Shown here: positions 20,735-32,600 of the stretch, one piece after another
How positions within the stretch are numbered: position 1 is the first letter of the stretch
Layout: every line of letters starts with the position of its first letter
Position numbers and translations under genes: made by a program
NCBI RefSeq assembly: GCF_020379485.1
Contig: NC_063436.1
Coordinates: forward strand, 21,140,423-21,204,422
DNA length: 64,000 nt
Direction of reading: 5' to 3'
Source: Brassica napus
Taxonomy: Eukaryota > Streptophyta > Magnoliopsida > Brassicales > Brassicaceae
Notes under the pieces: model-generated
Seen by the model: only the letters and a program-made list of their open reading frames with translations
What the model was told of the DNA's origin: nothing
The model's database searches: none

Positions 20735-22234
20735 TGATGGCTGGCCTCCGTGGATTTAGATAAATGATTTGAATCAGACAGAAGTTTCTGACCAATATGT
20801 CGCCACAAGTCTCGGAGAGATGCCACATCAGGTTATTGCTGGCACATTTGGTCTCTCATGATGTTGCACTTAACCGGTCATTTGTGTTAGGAGGCGGGTT
20901 TACCTTTGTGATTGGAACATGTCTATAAACGGGGTTTAAGCCTCAACGTTGTGGATGTGTTATCGAGGTAAGCTATTTGAAAACTTAAGAGACATATCCA
21001 CTTGCAATAAAGAAAGTTCTCTTCAGATCCATTTTGGGGTGTGAAAGACTGACTACATGTTCATATGTTGCTACCGCTTTCAGCTTACCAAACGCGAACT
21101 AAAGGTCTTGGAATCATCAGCTGGACAGGGTGAATGACATATGATAAGAGAATTTCTCGGGGCTTTTTTTGTTAGGGCTCAAATTTGCTCCGAACCTTTC
21201 TGATGAAGCAGCACGAAGTTAAACTCCAATCTCCCTCTTGTGTGTATAGTTTGGGTCTGGTGGTTACTGGGAACAGTTTGCATATTTACTACCACATTCT
21301 AAATAACAAAGTACGAACACTCTCAATTATTGTTTGAACCAAACACTGATATTGCGACTCAGTTTCAAAACATATCAAACTACTTTTCAATGAAACAACA
21401 TGTAATTTTAACAACTATAAGACAAAAGGAACCACGAAGAAATGGATGATATAAGAGATAAGTATCCAACTCAGATAACAATCATTCACCAAACTAACTA
21501 GTACCAAGTGGGGTTCGAAGAAAAAGTAATAATGGAATAAGATAAGAAGAACATCAGGCTTGGGCCAGACCATTATCTTAATGACACGTCACACCTGAAA
21601 GAAACATTATCAGCAAACAGATAGAATATTCAGTGTTTTTTTTCTTTTAGAATATTCAGTTTTACCATTAGGAGTAAATTAGCTTTAAAGAATCCAACCT
21701 GCCTGAATCCAATTAACCAGCAACCTAAAAAGTTGCTGTCACAGCTAAGGTCTGTTGCTAAGGTCTAACAAGTGAGCTAAGGTCTGTTGCTGAAATCTGT
21801 GAGCAAACTGTTAATATCTATTAACCATTCACTTGAAATGTGTCGTTTGTTTTGCTTTTTCTATTGGTCAGCGAAACGTCTTTTATTTGCATAACTTGGA
21901 AAATTCAAGATGATTTGGCCGGGCTATTAGATGAATACATATCTCAAAAAGACAGCTCTTCTTGACTTGCAATATTGGAAGGGTGTACATATCGCAAGAA
22001 GACAACTCTTCTTGACTTTGTATTATTGGATGCTGTCCAAGTGTAAACCCCACCACCACGAAGATGTCTACTTTTTCTCCCTTCTTGATCAAGAACGTAC
22101 AATTATATGAAAACCCATCAAACTTGCCATGGTCTTTCGTATGTCAAAAGACTAGAAAGCCCCCTTTTCATTTTCTACATAAAGCTCAAAGCGTCTCTCT
22201 TTCTCATAATTTCATACTGGGATCAACAAGAAGA
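20735..22234. other. Intergenic region with short tandem repeats
   Basis: No supportable gene. A 50-bp tandem duplication sits at 21936-21985 and 21986-22035 (TACATATC-CAA-AAGACA-CTCTTCTTGACTT-). The phrase AGCTAAGGTCTGTTGCT occurs twice at about 21744 and 21777. The plus-strand stretch 20735-21100 has a higher GC content than its surroundings and may be a gene or transposon relic, but I do not recognise it. Confidence 0.55.
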
Positions 22235-22456
22235 ATGTCAAAAGCTATGGAGGTTTGGGTTGGAGAAATGAAAAAGCTGGGTGAGAAGATAAACCATAGA
22301 AACCCGTTGATGCAAAGCAAGAAGAGTACAACTTCTATTGTGTCCAAACAACAAGGAGAAGAAGAAAGAAGAGTTGCTCAAAATGTGAGAGAGAAGGATA
22401 AAACTATGTCTGAGCTCACTGTATGTCTTCTCATGGACCGTTTTGTTCCATGGTGA
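22235..22456 (+). CDS. Small uncharacterised plant protein, 73 aa
   Basis: The ORF starting at ATG 22235 reads MSKAMEVWVGEMKKLGEKI, a Lys/Glu/Gln-rich middle, and ends KTMSELTVCLLMDRFVPW. The LLMDRF-P ending and amphipathic EVW-GEMKKLGEK start look like a conserved small plant protein family of unknown function that I have seen but cannot name. The same frame is open upstream to ATG 22064, but that part is compositionally unlike a protein and is probably 5' UTR. The region has the GC content of coding sequence (AGAAGAAAGAAGAGTTGC) compared with its AT-rich flanks. Soluble, no signal peptide, no Cys pair. Confidence 0.6.
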   Translation: MSKAMEVWVGEMKKLGEKINHRNPLMQSKKSTTSIVSKQQGEEERRVAQNVREKDKTMSELTVCLLMDRFVPW

Positions 22457-24230
22457 TCCTCCAATATAGTATTTTTTTAGATCTCCTCTTTGCTGATGTT
22501 TATATATATATATCTAAAGTTATATGTATATATATGTATATAGATGTATATGCAGACCATGTTCTTAAATTTCCATGTAAATCTATGAGAGTAATGTGTT
22601 TTGAGAGCTTTACTTTGTTTTATTTAGTCAATATATAGTGTTTAATTACTATAATAAAAATTGATGACAGCTTTCTTTTGATAACCTCCTTATTTTGGGC
22701 GAAACCCAAACTAATTTATGTGACATGTGGAAGAACAAAAACAAAATTCAATTTCAGGATTCAATCATGACTGATATAGTAGTAAAGAAGAGAGAAAATT
22801 ATCCATCTTTATGTATTACCATCCACAGGACGATCATGGACTTTTGTTTGATTAAAGACAATTATAGAGTTATTTTTACAATAAGTACGATCGAGTAGCA
22901 TGCTGACTCTTGTTTATTTGGTTAAGTTCATTGTTCCAGAATTCGACATATTATCAATCAGATGCAAAATGTCATTTCAATTTGTTGGGGTCGGATTTAG
23001 GAATGTTGAATTCGATAAACCAAACCGAACAACCAAAACTGAACCGAAATAAAGAAATGGTTTGGATTTGATTATACCAAATAAACCCCATATGTATTTT
23101 ATATAGGAAATATAGTATATGAATATGGTTAAGTTAATAACCGATTAAACCAATTAAAACTAATTTATTACAATATAGTAATAGCTAATAGTATAGTTAT
23201 TTGTAAACTATATAACATAAGTAATAGTATTTATATTTAATTTATTTTGTTAATATAATCTTAATTTGAATTTTTGTGTTTACAAGTATTATTTTGCTTA
23301 AAGTCAAGAATTATTTTGTTTTTCTTTCCATTTCATAGATTTTACATAAATAATTAGTTATTCTCTTTTCGTGTATTCATTATTATTGATACGTCTCTAT
23401 ATGCAGCAAAAATCTTAAAATTTGATATTTTTGTATTTTTAGTCACCGGTCAAACATTTACATTGCCATAATCCAATTTTAAAAATATCATTTTATATAT
23501 TTTTTATCCAAAACTACAAAACAGTAATATAGAAAATAATTTAATTTTCATAAAACAAGCAAATATCAATAACTGGTTATAAAACAGTAAATTTAAACAC
23601 ACAAATTTTTTTTTTAATTTTCTAACAGAATAATTCAATAAACTCATGTATTTAAATCTTTCAATCATAACGTTCTCAGTTGATAACAAAGACTATCCGT
23701 TTAGTCTCTTTTATAACATGTTAAACTGCAAATAATTTTCTATCAGTTTTAACTTCAATTTTTTTTTTGAATTGTGATGATCACTACATAATAGACAACA
23801 ATCCGCAATAAGTAATTTCTATGTGTTTGATAACAATTTTCATTTTTTAAAAATAGTACTTTAATAGGTTTTCAAAATTCCTCAGGTGTTGATTATTAAA
23901 AAACTTAGTTTTATAAATAAACTATCACTACTAATTATGATTAAATGACATATATATTTTTTAAAGAAGTTCCAAATTCAAACATGATACCCTCAAAATA
24001 TAAAATGCTCAATAAATATTATTTTAAATATATAACCCTATCTTTTTATTTATCTTTCACATTTAAATAAAATACAATTTAAAATGTTTTGTAGATTAGA
24101 TGTCCTAATCAAAATGGCTATTTCCGTTTTGGTCACTCACCAATTATTTAGAAAATATAGCTTGGCTCGGACCATTGCTGGCTTGCTGCTTACCTCCACC
24201 AATCACACACACTCCTAAAAGGTCCACCGT
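22457..24230. other. AT-rich intergenic region
   Basis: TATATA runs at 22500-22550 and an AACCAAACCGAACAACCAAA low-complexity patch at 23020, typical of degenerate Brassicaceae repeats. No gene supported. Confidence 0.5.
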
Positions 24231-24254
24231 CACGTGTCAAGAGCATGAGCCGAC
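24230..24254 (+). promoter_or_regulatory. ABRE/G-box and CRT/DRE pair upstream of COR413-PM gene
   Basis: CACGTGTC (24231-24238) is a G-box/ABRE core, and GCCGAC (24249-24254) matches the RCCGAC CRT/DRE core bound by CBF/DREB1 factors. Both lie about 280-300 bp before the start codon of a COR413 cold-acclimation gene, as expected for a cold- and ABA-regulated promoter. Binding is inferred from the motif only. Confidence 0.6.
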
Positions 24255-24530
24255 ATGTGCAACGTCTTCATCATCATTGATAGTAATCTATACTCTAAAT
24301 TAAAACCCATAATAATATCTGCTTTCCGATTACCATTTATTAATAGAAAAATAACTAAATAGTTCCGTAATTGATTCAATACTCAACGTGGCAGAAAGGC
24401 ATCCATCGATTCACTTCTTCTATATGTTTCTAACATGAATCACGAGTCTTTCACAACATTCGTCATTTTCAAAGTTCTAAAGCTCTAACATCTTTTCTCT
24501 TCCTCCTTCCTCTGTAATCTCCGGAAAGAG

Positions 24531-25386
24531 ATGACTTTCACAGCCATGAGGAGAGACCATGGAACCCTTCAAGCTATGGTCGGATCAGATCTCAACGAGC
24601 TCGCTACTGCTGCTAAGAATCTCGCTAATCACACCTTAATGCTCACTGGTTTAGGCTTTGGTACTTCTATCCTCGAATGGATTGCTTCAATCGCCGCCAT
24701 GTAAATCTTCCTCTCCTCTTCTCTTACTTCTTTTCTTTATGCACATCTTGATTTTTTTTTTTTTTTGCAGATACTTGTTGGTCTTGGATCGAACTAACTG
24801 GAAGACGAATATGCTCACATCACTTTTGATTCCTTACATCTTCTTCAGTCTTCCTTCTGTGATCTTTGGCCTTTTCAGGTAAAACAAAGTAAAAAGAGAC
24901 AAAAGTAAAAAAATAATAATAATCAAAAAGACAAAGTTGATTCAGACAAAGACTTTTTCTCTAACTCGTGTCTTAAATTGGACAGAGGAGATGTCGGTAA
25001 ATGGATCGCGTTTGTAGCTGTTGTTGTACAACTCTTCTTCCCTAAACACTTTCGAGGTTTGTCTTCTTCACACACTCCATTGTAAAGAACTCAAGACTTT
25101 TTACTGATTGCTGATTGGCTATCTCTGTTGTTGTACATAAGAATGGTTTGAATTACCGGCGGCTCTGATTCTACTCATCGTGGTGGCTCCGGGGCTCATC
25201 GCCGGCACATTTAGAGACAACTGGGTTGGTTTAGTCGTATGCTTATTGATCGGATGTTACTTGCTCCAAGAACATATTAGAGCTTCAGGTGGATTTAGAA
25301 ACGCGTTCACAAAAGCTCATGGCATCTCCAACACTCTTGGGATCATAGCTCTCGTCGTCTTTCCCATTTGGGCTCTTGCCTTTTAA
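24531..25386 (+). CDS. COR413-PM1: COR413-PM cold-acclimation plasma-membrane protein, 197 aa, four exons
   Basis: Exons 24531-24700, 24771-24878, 24986-25056 and 25142-25386 join in frame (594 nt). The protein has five to six predicted membrane spans: around LTGLGFGTSILEWIASIAAIY, TSLLIPYIFFSLPSVIFGLF, WIAFVAVVVQLFFP, LPAALILLIVVAPGLIAG, WVGLVVCLLIGCYLL and the C-terminal LGIIALVVFPIWALAF. Between spans 1 and 2 is the family signature LDRTNWKTNMLTSLL, and HIRASGGFRNAFTKAHGISNT precedes the last span. WCOR413-type proteins are cold- and stress-induced multispanning proteins, thought to stabilise membranes or take part in signalling. Synteny favours At2g15970 (COR413-PM1), though the family has several paralogues and the member assignment is less sure than the family. 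DRE and ABRE-like sites lie upstream. Confidence 0.93.
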
Positions 25387-25559
25387 GACAACTCTCTGTT
25401 TGATTTCATATTTGTTATTATGTAATATTTGTGATTTTGTATGATTCTCTGTCTCTCATAACTTGTCAACCAATGTGGTTTTAGTTTCTACGCTCTTGAC
25501 CTATCCAATAAGACATCAGGTGTTTGTTGTGTGGATTGAACTAAGATTTATCATTGAGA

Positions 25560-25870
25560 TCTCTTGTCAAATACATTGAAAGCTCAAATTTGTCATTTGA
25601 GATCCTCAGTGCGAAAATTTATGAGGTCCTAGAAGAGGAAAAGTGGTGTTTCAGCAATTTGTAAATATAATCAAAGCTTGTGGTATGAATGAGCTTCCTA
25701 ACCATGGTAATATCTTTACATGTGGTGGCATGAGATATGTTCTGTGGATTCTGAGCAGGCTTGGTCGATGTTTTAGAACCATGAATAGTTTAAAATATTT
25801 TTATGGTTTCTAAGATATTTTTGGATAAAAGAAGATCAGATCACAGAAAGTTCCAAAGGTCAATTCAGGT
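25560..25870 (+). pseudogene. LINE endonuclease-domain fragment
   Basis: In the frame beginning near 25651 the plus strand reads [20 protein letters not shown] then [22 protein letters not shown]. This parallels the plant LINE endonuclease pattern F--fi---gL-eLp--G--fTW-g-r-----srLDR, followed (in another frame) by a SDHR-type end. Two in-frame stops (TAA at about 25812 and 25824) and a frameshift before SDHR show it is dead. No reverse transcriptase follows. Confidence 0.65.
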
Positions 25871-26186
25871 TTGATACCCCAGAAATGTTCAGTAGGCCGA
25901 GGCCAACCGACAAATATTTTGGGTCTGTCCATGGGTGCCGGGCAGATTCGATTGCTTGTAATTGGAATTAAATACATATGTCTCCTTGGTCACATGAGCG
26001 GACATACCTGAGATGGTAGTTTTCGAACATGCTTACCACTTTTCCGGACCCGTGGTACCACTTGACAACGATTGTGTGGTTCGATACCTCATATTTAAAG
26101 CAAAGATTAACATTATTGTTTTATTGTTAATCATAACTGAATCACAGAGACAAAGCACGGAACTAAATTTAAAATTTTAATTGTGT
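25871..26186. other. Intergenic, 3' flank of GH3-like gene
   Basis: Moderately GC sequence probably continuing the LINE remnant (GGCCGAGGCCAACC at about 25894), then the 3' flank of the minus-strand GH3 gene. No additional gene seen. Confidence 0.4.
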
Positions 26187-28333
26187 TTAATCATAAGCCG
26201 AGCTGCAAAATATCTTGACGGTAGAAGCATCAAGAATGTCAAGCATCACCGAATTGGTCGTACACCTAGGAGTCTTAAACTGGTTCAAGCTACCACATTT
26301 CCCAACGAACTTTTCGGCCACTTTCCCAAACGTGCCTCGTTCCACGACCCTCAGCTCGAGCGGTCCGATCGACTTCATACGCCTGGACACAACGTAACCA
26401 TGGTCCATAAACCCAGCATCAATCTCTCTGCAACATTCTTCGAGAGCTCTATCCTCTGCTTCCCCTTTGATTTCCCAGTAGATTATGTAACGACCGGGAC
26501 TAACTTTAACGTCTGCATGGCTCGTAAAGTCAACGACTTCGGCTTGTGTTGTTTGACTCAGAAGCTGAGACGCCTTGTCGACCACTTCCTGAAGATCCTT
26601 CTCTGTGTTCTTGTCAATGTTGATGTTTAAGATGAGTTTCCTTCTGTATATGAAACTTATCTTCGGTGTGCCGTTGTGAAAGCCGGTCACCTCAACCACA
26701 TCTCCTAGCCTGTACCTGTAAAGACCTGAAGAGACCACAAAGTGTCAGGTCCGGTGCAAAGCCAAATGAAACATTCGGCTCCAGTACCCAATTTTTATAA
26801 AAAAAATTACATAGACATAGACCTCCAAAATTTATATAAATTCTTTTTTTTATTGAAATATTTACTAAAGTAACTCGTCAATGCATCGGAGAATATTTTA
26901 TTTACCTGTGAAAGTGGTAAGAACAACCTCGTACTCCTGGCCGAGTTTGACCTGAGAGAGTGGCACAGGTTTTTCTTCGACAAAGTCACCGTCACTAGTC
27001 ATGTCTTGTTGATTCTGTTGCCTGTGAAGTGGTATAAACTCGAAGTAACTAAAGGTGGGAACCACAGCAAAGCTCACGTCTTCAGGGGGAAGCTGAGGAT
27101 CAACGTTCACACCAATCAAACTCTCGGATGAAACATAGTTACCGCTCACCAGAGGCAAACCACCAGCGTAATGCCTCAGCTTTTTAAGGTAAGACAACAT
27201 AGAACCCGTCATGATCGAGGAGACATATTTTGCAGTTGGCCATAGCTTCGGGATTAAACCGAACCATCCTATGTTTGATTCCAGCGCCATGCATATCTCT
27301 TCGATCTGAGAAGCTAGAGATGGGTTTGGTCTGATGAGAGCCAATACAGCTGTTCTCATATTGGGCAAAGAGATTCTTGAGCTAAGATTGCCTTCCTTGA
27401 TGTCAGCACATATCTCTCTCCAGTTTTCTTCTAAAAAGGAGAAAGCTTGGACAATGGTGTAGGCAAAACCAGAGGCGACAAAGTCTACTTGGGTAGAGAA
27501 ATGGAGACCAAGTAGGAGATGACAATACGTGCACTGCACGAAATCTCCTCCCGAGATGACCTCTTGTGGGCTACAGGTGAAAGACTTTGTTGCCTCTTGC
27601 TTTGTTTTGAACTCTTTGCTCGCGTAGTAAAGTGTTGTGGCCGTTCCTACGTCTAGTCCTCCTGGTGTCTTAAATACCTTGGCGGCATATATAAACTCAA
27701 GAATCATCCCTCCTTCCCTTATTGGATAACACCTGCATTAATTCTCAGGTACTTGTGAGCAAATGAACAACTATTTAATGGACAAGAAATGAAAAGAAAC
27801 CTTGATGTGTAAGCCGCTGATAATCTGGACATCTGAAGAAGAGCTTGCGTGATCTGACAAGTAAACGGAACATACTTTTGTCGCCCTTCTGTTGTTCCAG
27901 AGCTGTGTCACAAAAAAAGAAGAGAAGAGACCAATAGTTATTATAAATTGTATATTTTGTAAGTATTTATTTCACACACACAAAGATGTTCATATATATA
28001 TATATATATATTTATGAAAATATACCTGAGGGAGAGAACAGTGATGGGTTCTTGTGTGAGTAAAGGAGAAGTCTCTCCATTTGCAATTCTTTGAATATAC
28101 GAATCCATATCAGCATGTGAGACAATAGGCACCAAGGAAGTAAAGAGAGTTTCCAAGCTGTTATCGTCCATCTCTTTTACATCAACACTCCCAAGCCATT
28201 TCCTCAGATAGTCCACTCCACAGTTGAGCTCAAGAATCCGTCGCAGTGTCTCTCTTTGAGCTTTGCAGGCGTTCTCCGAGACATGCTCGAACCAACCAAT
28301 AACATCAGCATGCCCAGCTTCTGCAGTTTCCAT
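26187..28333 (-). CDS. GH3 acyl-amido synthetase, GH3.10/DFL2-like, about 591 aa, four exons
   Basis: Exons 28333-28026, 27902-27801, 27732-26906 and 26725-26187 join in frame (1776 nt). GH3 enzymes adenylate a carboxylic acid (jasmonate, auxin and others) and join it to an amino acid in the cytosol. Seen here: SSGTTEGRQKYVPFT (ATP-binding loop, across the exon 1/2 join), CSPQEVISGGDF, CTYCHLLLGLHF, SIMTGSM, LRHYAGGLPLVS, TFTGLYRYRLGDVVEVTGF and the C-terminal ELRVVERGTFGKVAEK...FKTPRCTTNS. The N-terminal LRKWLGSVDVKEMDDNSLET and ETSPLLTQEPITVLSL closely resemble Arabidopsis GH3.10 (DFL2), a jasmonate-linked member related to JAR1. The usual Y-G-[ST]-[ST]-E-S-W motif of the nucleotide site reads NYVSSESL: Gly is Val (codon 27134-27132) and Trp is Leu. 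That may impair activity. All introns have GT-AG ends. GH3.10 lies elsewhere in Arabidopsis, so this is likely a moved or extra copy. Confidence 0.88.
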
Positions 28334-28443
28334 CAGAGATTAGCTTTTAGCGCACTGTTGTATCTCAGCGATTCAAAGGAATAGCAACATATAAAGGAGT
28401 ACTATTGGTAACTGATCATCTTAAATTTTATACTCCTATTAGT

Positions 28444-28449
28444 GAGACA
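28444..28449 (-). promoter_or_regulatory. TGTCTC auxin-response-type hexamer upstream of GH3-like gene
   Basis: The complement of GAGACA at 28444-28449 is TGTCTC, 111 bp before the GH3-like start codon. One hexamer is weak evidence and the GH3.10 type is not known as strongly auxin-induced, so it is listed only as a possibility. Confidence 0.2.
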
Positions 28450-28887
28450 CCCATTATTAGATAGTATCTCAAAAGTCTTTTTTCACAGATTTTATAATAA
28501 ATATTTTAATCTAATTTTATTTTGTAATTAAACTCTTTTATATTTAACTTCATTATCAATACAATACTAAAAGGGGAATATGGTCAAAGGAGAGCATGTC
28601 CACGTTGGATTAAATAATCAACCAATCAGAAGACATTAATTTGCCATGTCACAACATCTTTGTCGAGTTATTGGACCTTCCGTGTTGTTTCCAAAAATTA
28701 AATCATGGCCTGTGTAAAGCCCAGCTGCCAAAAACCTATCTCCTAAGCATCTATCAATACGACTCTTCCACTTCGTCTTCTACATCTCCATTTACTGTAA
28801 AAGGCGTAACAGACCCCCCTGATCAATCAGTGATACTCTTCAATCCCCCTTTTATGGTTTCGTTCCACCTCCCCTTCATTCTCCACC

Positions 28888-28895
28888 TATATAAA
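28888..28895 (+). promoter_or_regulatory. TATA box of the predicted small gene at 28963
   Basis: TATATAAA at 28888-28895, inside CTATATAAATCACTAC, stands 68 bp before the ATG at 28963 in an otherwise C-rich stretch. It is a well-placed, consensus-matching core promoter. Confidence 0.5.
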
Positions 28896-28962
28896 TCACT
28901 ACATCTAAACCTAAATTCAGACAAAATCGGAAACTTCCACAGAAAGAGATCACGCTATAACC

Positions 28963-29697
28963 ATGAACTCTGCTAAATCAAACGGAAAGGTAGGGGTATA
29001 CAATATTTTGTGCTCTATATTGATTATATGACTTGATTTTTATTGCATTTGTATATAGAAAATTCTTCTGTCTACTATTATTGTTTGTTTCTGATGGCTG
29101 TGGATATTGGGTTATGCAGTGTGTTCATGAAGGAGAAGATAAATTGAGTTATATTTAGTTTTGTACAACATCATCTTTTACAGTGCCTTGAACAAGACCT
29201 GAACCAAGATCGCTTGATCTCATGGAGCCAACATAACCAAACTGATAAAGAAGGAAGAAGGCTGATCATACAGGCATGCGCAATTGCCTCCGGCGCCGTC
29301 GTCTTCTCTGAGTCCTCCTTATCGACTTGGGAGGACAAGGATTCATCTTTAGGTATGCGTCGGTGGCGTAAGGCATCAGCTTATTTTCTCTCTTAAATGC
29401 TTCAAAGATCTCCTTGGCTCTCATAAATTTGGTTCATTTGATCATTTCCATTGATGGGTCTGCCTTCGCTCACAGATTCCTGTTGTGTTGGAGTTTATGC
29501 CTTTTGAAACTTCCTCTAAGCATCTCTTCCACTGTAAGTATTTTCTCATCTTTTAAGAGATTAGCAATAATCTTAATGTTTGATCTGATTTTGTTTGACA
29601 TATCTCAGTGATGATATAACTCATTCTGATGTTATATATGAACTATTCTTGGTAAATTGTGATGATATATGCAGGGGATATCAAGCCAATGAAGTAG
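28963..29697 (+). CDS. Predicted small three-exon gene, 72 aa, function unknown
   Basis: Exon 1 (28963-28989) encodes MNSAKSNGK and ends AAG|GTAGGG. Exon 2 (29184-29352) follows TTTTACAG and reads CLEQDLNQDRLISWSQHNQT, then a region with IIQACAIASGAVVFSESSLS. Exon 3 (29675-29697) follows ATGCAG, continues DIKPMK and stops at TAG. All three joins keep frame (219 nt). A TATA box stands 68 bp upstream of the ATG. If intron 2 is retained, the product instead ends MRRWRKASAYFLS. The IIQACAIASGAVVF segment could be a short hydrophobic helix. I do not recognise the family; the call rests on splice phase, promoter and coding-like composition. Confidence 0.45.
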
Positions 29698-32600
29698 GCG
29701 AGGAGGGTGAGAGCGGATTGCGGCAACACAGATCGCGTTTGTTTTCTCCTTTCAATTTGCTCTTCCTTCTCTATTTTGTTTGTTCTCCCTTCCTTCTTTC
29801 GGTTTGGTCAATTATGTTGTTGTTTCTTTTGAGATTTTCGAGTTTATCACTATCTTCGAAAGTGGTTGTGTTGCTAACCATGGCGTACGTCTTTCTTCGA
29901 GTGTACAGCGAAGGCAGCAGTGGTAGGGTTTACCAGTGTGGAATTCCAGAAAGGCCTCTCGATTGTTAACCTTTATATGTAAGTGAAATACCTTTGTTCC
30001 TTATAATCTCTAACTTCAAGTATTTGATTTGTGTTGTTTTGGGAATGAGATTTTTCCATTGGTTTGATTAGTAAACAACATTATGTTGATATTGTTCTGT
30101 GCAATAATATCAATTTGGTTTTATATTTTTATGTGTAGAGAGGATAAAGTTGCTCATGATTTCTGAAACAACACACACTTCTTCTTCTTAATCCTCAAAG
30201 ATGAATCTACCAAGTCTCCTCTCCAGGTTAATGGACTCTAAACAGAGCACTTGAAAGTTGATTTTTTTTGGTGTGTCATGTGTGCAACAGCAGTTTTTAT
30301 CGTTTCACACTAGGCTTATTATCCTTTAGTAAAGAGCTAACTGATATGAATTAGCTTACTATAAGAAATGTTAATGGAATTAACTTAACAGCAAATTGCA
30401 TTTAAAAAACGTAGACCTTCAAACATATATATGGATTGAACATAGATTCTGTAGATATAAAGGTTGTAGAGTTTCTTTTAAATGCATTTATCATTCATCA
30501 TTTTAATGTTTCTACTTATCTTATGGATTATTTGATTGCCAAGTTCAGTAAGTAAATTTTGTATGACTTTCTTAATGTTACAAACCCATTATCTCTATCG
30601 AACTAACATAATTTTTTTTTATCTTGATTACCACTGCTCAGATATGTGATGTTTGATCGATCACCAATCACCAATCACCATCCTATTCTCCAGGTGGGCG
30701 TGCTTGATGGCCATTAGTGAAGCTCTGTCAAGAACGACTATAGTGGAAAATGAATTTTTGAATGAGTACGAAGGTGGTGGAAAATATAGCATCGGTGATC
30801 ATGGTTATTGCTACAGCTGTGGTGGTGGTTGATACGCGAAATCATATATAACTATATATACTTCAAATGTATTTATTTTTAGTTTTATCTATGTTCTAAG
30901 TTTAGTTATCTAATTATTTAATTTTATTGTGTATATCATGCTTATCTGGCATGTTTAATGGCTTGAAACACAGTTTTGTTTATTTGTTATATTTAATTTT
31001 TCTCATTGATCATATATAAAAAAATACATAATTTCTCAAAAAATGATAAAGTCTGGTCAAAAATTAACTTAAAAGTATTTTTTTGTGTAACATAGGAGAT
31101 AATTTTTTTTTTTTTGTAATGTGACAGAGAAGATAATTGATATTTTGTGTGTGTATAAAGCTTAGATTAACTTAAAGTATTTTTTGACTAAAATTTGAGA
31201 TATTTTACATTTACTATAGCGTTTAATTTTGGGTCTGTAAGACACCTACATTTAGCAAATTAACACGACTAATTTTTTTATTTTTCCGTGATACCAAACA
31301 TAACGTTTTATGAATGAAATTAGAAGTTGCACATATATAACAAAGTAAGATTAATTTAACAGTTTAGTAAGAAAACAATTTTACAAATTAAGGACGTTAG
31401 TTTATATATACCACATATAAAATATGTAGATGTTACATCATTTGTAATAAAAAAAATGAAATCTAAAGTGTAATAAGTGTTTTTACAAGCTGACCAAACA
31501 TCTATACATATTTGAATTCCATCAAAATTAAGCATGAACAACGTAAATATTCCGCACAAGAAACGGATGCCCATTTAATCCAATAGGAAACATAAAAAAT
31601 ATATCCACAAGTGGAAGTGGTTTACTAATGGTTCATTAATAATTTTACACCAAAAGTCCCATTTCGAAACCAAAAAAAAAATATGTAAATTAGTAGAAAT
31701 TTTTTTTATATGAGATCTTCAACGTGGTTCAAGAAGTATTAGTAGACGTGAATCTATAGGACAGTTCAAAATGATATAATCAGACATGACTTTTCATAAA
31801 TTAGGTAGCATTGTCGGATATAAAATCATCTATATATATCCACAGATATAAAAAATATCTCTATTTTACACTCTCTGTTTTTAATAGACGACTCTTTGAA
31901 GTTTTTTTTTTTAAATTACAAGACGTTTTAAATTTACAATATAAATTTTTATTCTTTTATACTATATAACATTTTATATTTTACAGATTATTTTTCTGTT
32001 GATTGAATTATGTTTAAATAACATTTTTGTTTAGAAAATATATAACATTAAATATTTTTAATATGTGTGCAAAATTTCAATGCTTTAAATGAAAAAAATA
32101 GTAATTTTGATTTGGTATTAGAAATCCAGCGGCTTATTATCTACAACTTATTTAACATGTTATATTATTAAAAGTTTTGGACATCGGTAAGTTAGTAAGT
32201 TTTAAAGTACATCTGTGCTCACAAAGAAATATATAATAACTTCTTACCAAAAAAAAAAAGAAATATATAATAACTTAAACTGACACAAATTATAGGATAT
32301 TGTGGGAATGATTAGGTTTTGTGCCTAGCCAAGCTGACAAATCTATAACCTCAATGATTTTAACTGGAACGACATATGTTTGTTTTGCTTATTTAGATTT
32401 GAATCCAATGTTTTATAACTTTAAAGGTAAATAGAATTCGATTTTATACATTTATTCAAGTTTACATTTAAAAAGGCAATAAAATAATTATAAAATAATT
32501 TAGAAAATATATGCTCATATAATTTTTTGTTACCAATGAACAAAAAATTATAAACAGCTCTGAAAGATAATTACAGTTGATTAGCAAAAACAAAATAATT

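Noticed and set aside
28444..28449. Auxin-response control of the GH3-like gene
   Set aside because: A single TGTCTC hexamer is expected by chance in the upstream kilobase; kept only as a low-confidence site.
29595..29969. 124-codon plus-strand ORF with hydrophobic run
   Set aside because: T-rich tract gives Leu/Phe/Ser codons; it overlaps a better-supported exon and lacks any domain.
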